DNA from: Heterohyrax brucei
Lineage: Eukaryota; Chordata; Mammalia; Hyracoidea; Procaviidae
Assembly (NCBI GenBank): GCA_028571685.1
Contig: CM053141.1
Span: 53,380,333 to 53,444,332, forward strand
Direction: 5' to 3'
Length of the DNA: 64,000 nt
Numbering within the stretch: the first letter of the stretch is position 1; each line of letters starts with the position of its first letter. Of this stretch, positions 48,797 through 60,049 are shown one piece after another. The notes beneath the pieces were generated by a model. It saw only the letters and a list, made by a program, of their open reading frames with translations, did not search any database and was not told where the DNA came from. Made by a program: the position numbers and the translations under genes.

Positions 48797-51700
48797 TCAT
48801 ACAATGTTTGTCCTTTTGTCGCTGACTGCTTTCACTGAGCATAATGTCCTCCAGTTGAAACCAGGTTAAGAGATGTTTCCTGCTATCATCGTTGTTCTGT
48901 ATCATTGTGTAGTGTTCCATGGATTATATATACCATAGTTTACCTATCCTTTCCTCTGTTGTTGGGCATCTGAGTTGATTCCATCTTTTTGCTATCATGG
49001 ACTGTGCTGTAATAAACATTCTTGTGCATGTATCCATTGGTGTGAATGGCCTTGATTCTGTAGGATATATTCCAAGCAGTGAAATTACTGGGTCAAATGG
49101 TATATCTATATCCATTTTTTTAAGGGAGTGCCAGATTGCTTTCCAAACAGGTTGCACCATTCTGCAGTCCCACCAACAGTGTAGGAGGGTTCCAATCTCT
49201 CCACAGCCTCTCCAGCATTTTTTGTTTTGCATTTTTTGGATCATGACCAACCTTGTTGGGGTGAGATGGTATCTCATTGTAGTTTTGATTTGAATTTCTT
49301 TAATAGCTAATGATCATGTGCATGTCTGCATGTGTGTTTTGGCTGCCTAGATCTCCTCTTTAGAGAAGTGTCTGTCCATTTCCTTTGCCCGTTGATTAAT
49401 TGGATGATTTATCTTTTCCTTATTTATATTTTGTAATACCTTACAGATTATGGAGATCAGGTGTCAGACTGACACAGAGTTACCAAATATTTTGTCCCAT
49501 TCTGTAGGTGGCCTTTGAATTCTATTAATAAAGTCTTTGGATGAGCAAAAGTGATTGATTCTTAGTAGTTCCCATTTATCTATTTTCTCTTCTGTTGATT
49601 GTAGTTTGTTTGACAGATTTTGAAGTCTGTTTATGTTGTGTATTAAACCTTCCATTGTTGACACTATTTTATCTTGCAAAGCCAGCCAAGTGCCGTTGAG
49701 TCTATTTTATCTTGGATGAGCTTTATCGTTTTAGATTTTATATTTAGTTCTTTTATCCAGTTTGAGTTGGGTTTTGTATAAGGTGTAAGATATGGGTCTT
49801 GTTTTACTTTGTTGCAGATGAATATCCAATTTTGCCAGCACTATTTGTTAAAGAGATTGTTTTTACCCCAGTTTAATGGCTTAGGGCCTTTGTCAAATAT
49901 CAACTGATCAAAGGCAGATGATATCATTTCTGGTGTCTTGATTCTGTTCTATTGATCTATCTGTCTGTTTTTGTACCAGTACCAGGTTTTTTTTTATTAC
50001 TGTGGCAGTGTAATATGTTCTAAGGTTGGGTAATGAGAAGCCTTCCAGTGTGTTCTTCTTCTTTAGTAATGCTTTACTTATTTGGGGCTTCTTCCCTTTG
50101 CAGACAAAGTTGATAGTTTGCTCCTCCATCTCATTAAAAAATGTTACTGGAACTTGTATTGGGATTACATTGTATAAGTAGATTGCTTTGGGTAAAATAG
50201 ACATTTTCACAATGTTAAGTCTTCCTATCCATGACCATGGTAGGTTTCTCCATTTATGTAAGTCTCTCTTAGTTTCTTGTGGTAAGGGTTTGTAGTTCTC
50301 TTTGTAAAGTCTGTTATTTCTCTGGTTAAATTTATTCCTAGGTACTTTATCTTCTTAGGGGCTATGGTAAATGATATTGACTTGGTGATTTCTTCCTTAA
50401 TAATCTCGTTGTTGGTATAAAGCAATCCTACTGATTTACTTATGTTTATCTTGTATCCTGAGACTTTGCCGGATTCTTCTATCAGTTTGAGTATTTCCTT
50501 ATGGATTCTTTGGGATTTTCTGCACATACAATCATATCATCTGCAAATAAGGAGAATTTCAGTTCTTCTTTGCTGATGTAGATGATCTTTATTCCTTGGT
50601 CTTGTCTAATTGCTCTGGATAGGAGAGGTGAGAGTGGGCATCTTTGTCTAGTTCCCGTTCTCAAGGGAAACTGTTTTAGTTTCTCTCCTTTCAGGATGAC
50701 GTAGGCAGTTGGCTTTGTATGAATGGCCCTTGTTGCATTGATGAATTGCCTGTCTATTCCTATTTTGCTGAGAGTTTTTAGGATAAATGGGTGTTGGACT
50801 TTATCAAATGCCTTTTGTGCATCAATAGACAAGATCAGGTGACTCTTGTCTTTTGTGATATTTATGTGGTTGATCACATTAATTGTTTTTCTGATGTTGA
50901 ACAAGACTTGCATCCCTGGTGTGAAGCCAACTTGGTCATGATGCATTATTTTTTGGATATGTTGTTGTATTTTGTTGGCAAGAATTTTGTGGAAGATTTT
51001 TGCATCTAGATTCATGGGTGATATTGGTCTGTTGTTCCCCTTTTTGGTTGGGTCTTTCCCTAGCTTTGGTATCACGGGTATTCTGGCTTCATAGAATTTA
51101 GGAGTATTCTATACTGTGAAATAGTCTTAATAGTATTGGAGATAACTCTTCTCTAAAAGCTTGGTAGAATTCTGCAATGAAGCCATCTGGGCCCAGGTTT
51201 TTTTTCATTGGCAATTTTTTTGATGAGTTTTTCAATCTCTTCCTTTGTGATTGGTTTATTAAGTTGTTCTGTTTCACCCTGTGATGATTTTGGTAGGTGA
51301 TATGAATTTAGGAATTTGTCCATTTCCTCTAGGTTTTCAAATGTTAGAATACAGTCTTTCATAGTATTCAGCTATGATATTTTTTATTTCTGTTGGATCT
51401 GTGATGACAACTTCCCTCTCATTTCTTATTTGGGTTATTTGTTTCTTTTCCTGTTTTTCTTTAGTAAGTTTAGCCAGTGGTTTGTCAATTTTGTAGATCT
51501 TTTCAAAAGACCAGCTTTTGATCTTTTCAGTGTTTTCAGTTGTTCTTCTGTTCTCTAATTCGTTTAGTTCTGCTCTAATCTTTATGATTTGTTTTCTTCT
51601 GGTGCCTGAAGGGTTCCTCTGTTGTTCTCTCTTTACTTGTTCAATCTGTAGGGTCAGTTCTTTGATTTGGTTTCTTTCTTCCTTACAGATGTGTGCATTT

Positions 51701-52575
51701 ATGGAGATAAACTGACTTCCGAGCAGTGCTTTGGCTGTATCCCATAGATTCTGGTAGGAAGTGTTTTCATTCTTGTTGGAATCCATAAATTTGTTTATTT
51801 CATCCTTGATTTCTTCTCTAACCCATGGCTTTTTGAGATAGATGTTGTTCAGTTTCCATGAGTCCCACTTTCTATCTGTGTTTTTTCTGCTGTGTTTTTT
51901 GACTTTTATGGCTTTATGATCTGAGAAGATGCTTTGCATTAATTCAATGGTATGGATTTTGTTGAGAATTGCTTTATGTCCTAACACATAGTCTATTCTG
52001 GAGAATGTTCCATGTGCACTAGAGAAGGTGTGGTTGTCCGCTGATGGATAGAAAGTTCTGTATATGTTGATGAGGTTTAGTTGGTTAATTGTGACAATAA
52101 GGTCTTCTGTGTTTTGACTGAGCTTTTTTCTAGATGATCTTTCCAATATTCAGAGTGGAGTGTTGAAGTCTTCTACTATTATTGTGGAGTGATCTATCTC
52201 CTTTTTGAGTGTAGTCAGTGTTTCTTTGATTTATTTACATGTTCTAATATTGGTGCATAAATATTTAATATTGTTAAGTCCTGCTTGTGTATTGAACCTT
52301 TCAGCAATAAATAGTGTCCATCCTTGTCCACAATGGTGGATTTTACATTAAAATCTATTTTATCTAAGGTTAGTATTGCCACACCTGCTCTTCTTTGCGT
52401 ATTGTTAGGTTGGTATGTATTCTTTCATCCTTTTCAGTTTGTTCCTATCTTTAAGTCTAAGGTGAGTTTCTTGTAGGCAGCATATAGATAGGTCATGTCT
52501 TTTGATTCAAGATGTCACTCTACTGGAGCCTTCAGTCCTTTCACATTCAATGTAATTATTGATAGGTTCAGTGCT
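48797..52575 (-). pseudogene. L1 'D' ORF2 remnant (endonuclease-RT)
   Basis: From its 5' end, the endonuclease tail and linker form a 269-codon open stretch at 51337-52146 (THGTFSRIDYVLGHKAILN). The RT follows at 50482-51075, 197 codons with [26 protein letters not shown] (the usual QGCPLSP has G changed to R) and the catalytic FADDM. Further pieces are at 50225-50527, 49908-50210 and 49464-49679. The C-terminus at 48924-49277 has CWRGCGEIGTLLHCWWDC. It is broken into at least seven open pieces. Confidence 0.88.
49664..49714 (-). repeat. 25-nt SINE-tail insertion with 13-bp target duplication
   Basis: CTATTTTATCTTG at 49664-49676 is repeated exactly at 49702-49714. The 25 nt between them are the reverse complement of the AfroSINE-like tail ending in (TTGGC)n and contain GCCAAGTGCCGTTGAG. 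L1 sequence is continuous apart from this insert, so it is a genuine retrotransposition event of only 25 nt. Confidence 0.85.
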
Positions 52576-52979
52576 GCCATTGTTACATGCTTATTTTTGT
52601 GTTGATGTTTGCTCTGTTCTTATTAATCTATTCTGTGACCTTCTTCTTTGTGAGTTGATTTTTCCCTTTTTTCAAGGTTGGTTTTGTGGTTGTTGAGACT
52701 CTTGTATTACATTTCTTGTTATGGTATGTTGTTTTTTTTATTGTGTTTTAGGATGCCCCTATGATCCCACTTACTAAACTATATATAAACCCAATTTTGA
52801 TTGCTACCAGTCTTGTCAACTTCCTCTCCATCTGGAAGGACTATAATGACTGTACTACATCCTTCTTTTTAATATGATGATATCATAGTTTACATGATAT
52901 GATCACTAGACCATTTCTTTTACTACTATAGCTTTGATTGTGTTTGGAGCCTTCCCTATCTGAGTAGAATTCTGGATAA

Positions 52980-53830
52980 TGTGTCCCTCTAAAATATAAA
53001 GTTAGTGGTTTTGTTGTTCCAAGCCAAAGTATTCTTTCAGTATTTCTTGTAGCTTTGGTTTGGTGTTTACATAGTCTTTGAGTTTCTGTTTATCAGTGAA
53101 TGTCTTAATTTCATTTTCATATTTGAAAGATAGTTTTCAGGATATATAATTCTGGCTTGGAAGTTTTTCTCCTTCAAGGCTTTCAATATGTCATACCACC
53201 ATCTCTGTGCCAGCATTGTTTCTGCTGAGAAATCTGACAAAAGCTTACAGGGTTTCCCTTTGAATGTTAGCTTTGCTTTGAATCTTGTTACCTTTAAGAG
53301 TTTCTGTTGCTGTTTCATTTTGTTAACCTTGATTATAATATGTCTTGGGGTCTTTCTTTTGAGATCTATATTGAGTGGTGTTTGATACGTATCTTGGATA
53401 TCTATATTCTCTTCTTTCATAATTACTGGGAAGTTTTATTTCAGCAGGTCAGCCACAATACTCTCTGTGTTCTCAGGTGTCTTGCCCTGTTCAGGAACTT
53501 CAATTAATCATAGATTGTTCTTAATAGAGTGAGTCCCACATACTTTTTAATGCTTCTTCATTTTTCTTGTTTCTTTTTTTTCTGATTTCTCCTCATAGAT
53601 CCTGAAGACAGTAGCTTTGTCTTCCAAATCAGAAATTCCCTTTTCCATTTGTTCCATTCTGTTTTCTTGGCTTTGAATTGAAGTTTCTATGTCTTTGATT
53701 TTGTTCTTGATCTGTTGGATTTCCAAGTACTGATGTTCCATCAGATCGAACAGCTTGCTTAATTTTTTGTTTTGTTGTGCTGCATTTTGTATAAGGCATG
53801 TAGGGCTCTATATCTAATCCTTTTGTATTC
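52980..53830 (-). pseudogene. L1 'D' ORF1 remnant
   Basis: The C-terminal block at 53067-53420 (117 codons) includes AKLTFKGKPCKLLSDFSAET and NFQARIIYPENYLSN, matching ORF1 of L1 'C'. The coiled-coil part is at 53547-53741 (KIKDIETSIQSQENRMEQME). These are the two expected ORF1 modules (trimerising coiled coil, RNA-binding C-terminus). They are separated by stops and frameshifts. Confidence 0.82.
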
Positions 53831-53849
53831 ACCTTCTGATAGTTTGAGA

Positions 53850-55061
53850 AAAGCTTCTTTGTCTGGGAAGTTCTGAGGTGGTTTATTTTGGGGGCCTTCT
53901 GATGCCACGGATCTGACTCAATGGCACTTGGCTTGGCTCTGATGCCATGGGTGATTCCGGGTTACTATCTTCTCCAAAGTTTGTTGCTTTTAAGTCTTCA
54001 TGTGGGTCAGTAGAGGCTGGGAGAGATGCTGTGAAGATGGGCCACAGTTGTTTCTCTAGCCAAACAAAGTGCCGTCGATTCTAGGCTGTCTTAAAACGAG
54101 AAGTAAAAAGTATTTGACAACTTCCAAAGTCGATCAGTTTTTCAGGTGTATATGTCCCTCTTCTCAACTGGCAAAGTAAGCACCTTTATATTGAATCCCA
54201 GATGTTATAAACTAGCTCCAAGTGTAGAAAGGTTACTGGCCTGCTGGCCTCTGATGTCGGACCCCAGCTGTAGGTGATACTGTGTAGAATTTTGCTTTTC
54301 TGCTGGAAAAGCGGTCCCTTCTGGGTAGGCACTTCCTCCCAGCCCAGAACTTAGGTCTAGCTGAGGCTTCCGTATGTATGACTCCACCTCCCAGCAAAAT
54401 AACATGGCATCCCACACAAGCTTGCCACCTGGGCTGGGACCAAGCTCCTGGTGGAAAGAGAGGCCAAGGGTGCTGAAATGCCCAGAGTCCACAGCCTCCA
54501 CCTCTGGGCCCCAGCCCCAGGCAACACTGTGGAAAACACTGCCTCCCTTCTGGAAAAGCACTCTCCCCAGAGCAGGCACCACCTGGCCGGGGCCTCTGCC
54601 TGGGCTTCTCCGTTTTCCAGTGGATCAAGATGGTGTCCTGCACAAGTGCATCTGTATGGCTACCACATGGCAGAGGCAGAATGATAGGCCAGAAGAGCTG
54701 AGGTGTACAGAGTCCAAAGCAAGGATCTCAGAACCTGGCAATTACACTTGCCAGTCCTACCAGCAGTGCTTCTGAGACCAGCAGCTAGTCAAGTCCGAGC
54801 TCTGCCTGCTGGCCAAGACAGAGGGAAAAAAATCAAAATGGTGAGTTACCTTTGGTCCTTGCAAGTCTCTACTCACTGAGAGCAGGGTCAGTGAAAGAGA
54901 GAAGGTTTTGCATTCATTGGTATAAAGTCCAAATTAACAGCCCTATGCAGCATCCCAGGGCTCACTAGGTGTCCAGAAGGCTCTGTTTAATTATCATTTC
55001 AGGTCTTGGTTTCCAGAGGAATTTACAGAGATGTGCATTTATTATGCCCTCTTGACTCCCC
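53850..55061 (-). promoter_or_regulatory. L1 'D' 5' UTR, GC-rich
   Basis: This non-coding L1 leader would have carried the internal promoter. The part at 54240-54780 is clearly GC-rich, which lets several overlapping frames of 60-136 codons stay open on both strands. They share no codon signal or domain and are not genes. It carries SINE-tail sequence at 54060-54084, at the position matching that in L1 'A'. Bases 54201-54317 recur in the neighbouring element at 55662-55777. Confidence 0.65.
53899..53950 (+). repeat. 28-nt SINE-tail insertion with target duplication
   Basis: CTGATGCCACGG (53899-53910) and CTGATGCCATGG (53939-53950) flank 28 nt. The insert contains 'ctgactcaatggcacttggc' and ends in TTGGC repeats. 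The single difference is a C-to-T change within a CpG. The insert is only the last bases of a SINE. Confidence 0.85.
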
Positions 55062-55661
55062 TTTATTATTTTCTTATTTTCCTCTTCTCACATAACTTGG
55101 GACATTGTTTTCAGATTATATTATTCAACTCAATAATATGATATTCTGTCACATCTCTTTGACTTCTCTGCCTGTCTATTGAAAATTTTATTTCTGCAAT
55201 CATTTTTTTTAATTTGTACTTTAGATGAAAGTTTACAAAACAAAATCATTTCTTACTAAACAATAACTCACCTATTGTTTTATGGCATTGGTTGCCAGAC
55301 ACACAATGTGTCAACATTCTCCCATTTCTGACCATGAGTTTCGTGTTACTAGCTTTCCTGGCCCCTCCTGCTACCAGCTTTGCTGGCCCCTCTTGCTTTC
55401 TTGTTCTTGCCCCTCCGCTGGTGTGCCATTTTGATATTGCCTTGAATTCCTATCCATAAAAAAAAAAAAAAGACCTATGGCTACATTTTTCTGAGTCTCT
55501 TCTTTTTGTTATGATGTTTACATAATAACATCTCTTTTTCCCTATTTTCAGTGCTTTGTTATTGATTTAGTTTTGCTGTTTCCCTATTTGGGTTTATATC
55601 TGCCTGCTCTCTCCTGCATTCTAGCCTTGAGTTGTTATCTGATGTTACTGATTTTGTTACT

Positions 55662-55777
55662 GATGTTATGAACTAGCTCACAATATAGAAAGACTACTGG
55701 CCTTCTGGCCTCTGCTGTCGGGCCCAAGCTGTAGGTGATACTGTGTAGAATTCTGCTTTTCTGCTGGAAAAGTGGTC
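55662..55777 (-). repeat. Inserted copy of L1 'D' 5' UTR segment
   Basis: The 116 bp here align with 54201-54317 in the same orientation at high identity, for example 'ctgtaggtgatactgtgtag' in both. The segment is absent from the matching place in L1 'B' (about 32850-32875), where the flanks 'ttattgacttt' and 'aaaggactccc' nearly join. It is therefore a foreign insertion in this element. Confidence 0.8.
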
Positions 55778-55789
55778 TTTGGTGAAAGG

Positions 55790-56620
55790 ACTCCCTTCAG
55801 TATTTCTTATAATTTTGGTTTGTTTTTTGCAAATTGCCTAAATTTCTGTTTATCTGCAAATGTCCTAATTTCGTCATCATCACCAGACAGTTTTGCTGGA
55901 TATGTAATTCTTGGCTGGCATTTTTTTCCTTATAGACTTTGCATATGTAATTCCATTACCTTCTCACTTGCATAGTTTCTGCTGAGTAGTCAGAGATTAG
56001 TTTTGTGGATTAGTTTTTGTTTATCCCTAGCCAGTTTTAAAATTGTCTCATTACTGGCTGGCTATCTTTAGGTTTTGCAAGTTTGATTATAATGTGTCTT
56101 GGTGTCTTCTTTGGGGATCTACCTTATGTGGAGTTTGATGAGTTTCTTTGCCTGGTATCTTCTCATCTTTCATGATATCAGAGAAGTGTTCTGTCAACAA
56201 ATTTTAAGAATTCTCTGTTATTTCTGGTCTCTTGGTACTCCAATAATTCATAGATTATTCCTCTTAAGACAGGCCCACATAATTCTTAGTGGGCTTTTTC
56301 TTCATTTTTTAAAATTATTTTATCTGATTTTTCTTCAGGTACATTGGTGTCAGATGCTTCATCTTCAGTCTCACTAAGATGGCTTTCTATTGCCTCAGTT
56401 CCACGTCTTTGACTTTCTACTGTGTTGTATAATTCTGTAATTTTATTATTAATTTTATGAATTTGTATATTCTGTCTCTGTATATTTTCTTGTAGCCTGT
56501 TGAATTTGTCATTATGTTTTTCTGCATTTTGCCTCATCTCCTTCCTGATCTCTTGAAGAGTTCTAAATATTAATCTTTCATATTCTACCTCTAATAATTC
56601 TAGGGAATTCTTTGCATCTG
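55790..56620 (-). pseudogene. ORF1 remnant of the HAL1-like element
   Basis: An 83-codon open piece (56286-56537, minus) is coiled-coil-like and Gln/Asn/Glu-rich (KFNRLQENIQRQNIQIHKIN). The following region matches the RNA-binding part of L1 'B' ORF1 at the DNA level ('tcttggtgtcttctttggg', 'tatgtggagtttgatgagtt' on the plus strand). Stops and frameshifts are present. Confidence 0.6.
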
Positions 56621-58008
56621 GAAAATTTTCTGATTTGTTGTTTTGGGAGCTTTCTGATGCTGTTGTAGTCTACATTTCTACTTGATTTCTACTTGATATT
56701 GACTGTTGTCTCCAAACCATCAGTAAGTTTTTTGATTTTTTTATTTTATGTTTGCTACCTGTGTGCTAGCATTTTGTTTTGTTTTGAAATGTCCAGATAA
56801 GCTGGTCATATGTGCCAGTATGGTTATTCATACTTTTGAAACACTAATGTCCTTTCACCAGGTGTTTAAAACTGTTATTAGACACGTGAGCTTAGGAGCC
56901 TGTTTACTTGTTTCCAATGGATTCAACCCATGTGTCCAGGTAATGAGTCACCAAGTGTGTGGTGTAGATTCTCCTTTGTTGTCCTAGATGGGCAGGCTGA
57001 TTGGTGTAGACATAGGTATCGGGGTGTAGCCACTGAGAAAGGTAAGAGTCTAGCAAACTTCCCTTAGTATCTGTGAGGATGGCATTTCCCCTTATGTCTG
57101 AATCTAGGTTAAGGAACTGTTTCTGCACTATTTTATCTTATTTTATTTTTCCTTGTTCCTTCGTTTCTCCATTCTTCTTCCAACTTGTTAAATTGTCCCC
57201 TTGATGAGTCTAATAGAATGGCTCAACACACATATAATGAATCCTACTTTCATCTCAGGTAATGGCATCAGACACTGGAGCTGGGTTAAATGCAGAGAAG
57301 GGAGGAGGAAGCACTGGGAAAAAAGAAATATTTATCCCAAAATAAAGATTTAGATCAGCTCATAGTAGATTCAGTGCAAGCCAGTTAGCTTTTGACAATC
57401 CAGGGCAGCTTATCACTGGTTTTGGAGGTGTGTTTTCTACTTTGCTTCTCTCTTCTCGCTCTGTTAAGAACATCCTGTAAGTGCCGCTGGTCCATTCACC
57501 ACACTGGCTGCTGCCGATTGCAACCTATTCTGGACAAGTCAAGCCGGGCCAGTTTGGGGTACTTCTGGACCTACTCTCCCTTTCCTGTAGCTCATTTCAA
57601 TTTTTCAACTTTCCCTTTGCTATTCAGGGATTTTGTTGTTAGAGGGATCACAGGAAGTTTCTGATTACTCTGTCATCTTGTCCCTGCCTTCTGACTTTTG
57701 ATATCTTGACCACTGTTCCAATGAGTACTGACTGTAGATTCAAGTAAAATGAAATCATTAGCAACTTGTATCATTTATTAATTTACTATGATGTCAGTTA
57801 CTGGTCTAGTTGTGAAAATGTATGTTGCCTTTATGTTGCAGCATAATCCATACTGATGGCTGTGGTCTTTGATCTTAAATCAATTAGTCCCCTTTACTTT
57901 TAGCAAGCAAGGTGTGTCATTTGCTTAATGCGTGTTACTAAGTAGTATTCTTCTAATCCTGATGCTGAGTTCCACTTCATATAGTCCATCTTCACAGATT
58001 ATATCCTG

Positions 58009-59904
58009 TCAGTCATCTAGTGCTGTTATAACAGAAATACTACAAGTGAATGGCTTTTACAAAGAAAAGTTTATTCTCTCACAGTCCACTGACCTGCTGT
58101 CACAGATTGAATTGTGTGTAGAAATTTGTCTGGGCCATGATTCCTGGTATTGTGTGATGTTTCCATATGTTGTAAATCCTGCCTCTGTGTTGTTAATGAG
58201 GGAGGATGGGTTGCAGTTGTACTGATGAGGCAGGACTCAATCTATAAGATTATAATGTGCATTGAGGCACAATATATTGGGATATAAATGAAAGTGAAGT
58301 GATCAGAGTTAGGGACCTCATGCCACCAAGAAGCAGTGATGGAAGCAGTGCACATCTTTTGGAAAAGACCCAGAAGCTTACAGTCTAGGGAAAGATCAAT
58401 GGCAAAGACTTTCCTACAGAGCCAATACAGAAAGCCTTCCCCTGGAATTCATACCCTGAATTTGGATGTGTAGCCCACTGGAGTGAGACAAGATAAAATT
58501 TCTCTTTGGTAAAGCCATCTACTTGTTCTGTTATAGCCTCAGTACATGACTAAGGCACATGAGTAAGAGTGTTATGGTCCTATCCTAATCTTCTTTAGCA
58601 TAAAATTACAATTTCAACATGGAGACCAACCACACAATACTGGAAATCATGATATAGCCAAATTGGTACCCATGTTTTTTGGAATATGTAATTTAATCCT
58701 TGACATTCCACCCTTTGGCCTCCAAAATTATCCTTGCAACATGCAAAACACATCATCATATCATAGCAAAAATCTTAGCTCTAAGTCCAAAAGCCAAAAA
58801 TTCCTCTTCATCTGTGAAACATAGAATATAAGTTATCTGCTTCCTAAGGTGCAATGGCAGAATAGGCAATAGCAAGACACTTCTGTTACAAATGGGGGAA
58901 ACTGCAGGAAAGGAGGGGATAATAGGCACCAAGCAAATCAGTAGAATACATTCTGTTAGCTCTTGTCTTGGACATTTAGTGTTGCTATTACAGAAAACTT
59001 CACAAATAGAAGGCTTTAACAAATAGAAATTTATTTCCTCACAGTAAAGTAGTCTAAAAGACAAAATTCAAGGCATCAATCTCAGAAGAAGGCTTTCTCT
59101 CTCTGTCTGCTCTGTAGGAAGGTTCTTGCCCTCAGTCTTCCTCTGGTCAACAAGTTACTCAGGTATGGGAACCTCAGGTCCAAAAGATGAGGTCTGCTAC
59201 CAGCACTGCTTTCTGGATAGTATAAGGTCTCTCTGTTTCTACCCACTACATTCTTTTATATCCCAAGAAATTCCTTCAAGATATAGCACAATCTTATGGA
59301 TTGAGTCATGTCTTACCAACACAACTGCTTCTCATCCTCCCTTACTATCATCATAGAGACAGAATTTACCACATACAAGAAAATCACACAATAATGTGAA
59401 TTATGGCCCAGCCAAATGGGTTCACATATTTTTGGGGGGACAAAATTCAATCCATTATAGCCCCCAATGTTTTGAAATTAGTCCTCTGTCCTCTGAGACA
59501 GTTTGCACAATGACCCTGCTCTCCAGTTTATAGGTATTGGCCACACTCTCCAGATTCTGAATGGAGGACCCACATCCCTGGACTACAGCTCCATCTTCCA
59601 AGCCCCCTGGGAAGACAACTCTGCTACTTTGGCTGTAGGTAACCCATTCTCCCAGTACATCAGAGTGGTAACTATATCCTTAGAAACACCAAATGTTATG
59701 ACTCTACCCTTTGAAACTCCAGAGGTCATGGGCATACCATTTGAGAGTGAGGCAGCTTGACTTCTTATGTTATCTCTGTAGCTTATGCTTCTTGGTTTCT
59801 TGGACTCTCAGCTTCTCAGGCCTCATGCCTCCATTGCCTTGTTGGGGCAGTGTTCCAAAGCTCTGTAGCTGCTCTGACAAGTGCCTGGGGGTACTCCAAT
59901 CCAT
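58009..59904 (-). mobile_element. MaLR-like LTR retrotransposon remnant
   Basis: LTR sequence on the minus strand is present at 58009-58097 and 58560-58710, and again at about 58960-59465. Intervening and following blocks (58710-58960, 59466-59904) read like MaLR internal region ('attccaccctttggcctcca', 'gtttgcacaatgaccctgct'). This suggests a partial provirus, LTR-internal-LTR-internal, without coding capacity. The first LTR is itself split by a plus-strand LTR. Confidence 0.6.
58098..58559 (+). repeat. MaLR-like LTR nested inside another LTR
   Basis: A 462-bp plus-strand LTR starting 'tgtcacagattgaattgtgt' and ending in CA. It interrupts the minus-strand LTR, whose sequence before and after belongs together. 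The polyadenylation region 'acaagataaaatttctcttt' is mutated. Confidence 0.65.
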
Positions 59905-60049
59905 TTGCTCAGCAGATCAAATAGATATGGTAAAAAGATAAAATCCAAACTTTAGCCTTCCTGACTTTAAATCATAACTACATAGATTTATCGGAGATCA
60001 CTGAATTCTACATTTAAAATTAGTGAATTGTTTGTCTACTTGTAGTGGT

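Larger units (their letters stand above)
47821..55061 (-). mobile_element. L1 LINE 'D', full length, decayed
   Basis: A roughly 7.24-kb minus-strand L1. The 3' UTR (47821-48797) is homologous to the 3' UTR at 17.0-17.9 kb. ORF2, ORF1 and a GC-rich 5' UTR follow. The likely 5' end is 'gccctcttgactcccc'. The 10-mer TTATTATTTT occurs on both sides (47811-47820 and 55063-55072), a plausible but low-complexity target duplication. Two SINE-tail micro-insertions with target duplications (49677-49701 and 53911-53938) postdate it. Confidence 0.88.
55195..57686 (-). mobile_element. HAL1-like element (L1 with ORF1, no ORF2)
   Basis: On the minus strand a 5' end ('gggacaagatgacagagta' as reverse complement near 57686) is followed by a roughly 1-kb 5' UTR, ORF1 (about 55790-56620) and a short spacer. 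Then, without any ORF2, comes a roughly 260-bp 3' end at 55195-55450 and an A-run (plus-strand position about 55459). The 5' UTR and ORF1 match L1 'B'. This is the organisation of half-L1 (HAL1) elements. An alternative is an ordinary L1 with a large deletion. Confidence 0.55.
57690..59990 (-). mobile_element. RTE-type LINE, minus strand, split by a MaLR
   Basis: RTE blocks run 57690-58008 ('attcaagtaaaatgaaatca', 'actgatggctgtggtctttg') and resume at about 59905-59990 ('tttgctcagcagatcaaata', 'cttcctgactttaaatcata'). They match the order of the other minus-strand RTE copies. The gap is filled by MaLR LTR and internal sequence. Confidence 0.75.

Noticed and set aside
54205..54775. Cluster of overlapping open frames of 60-136 codons on both strands
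   Set aside because: They lie in the GC-rich 5' UTR of L1 'D', where stop codons are rare in all frames. No frame shows a domain, and the same DNA is recognisable as L1 leader.
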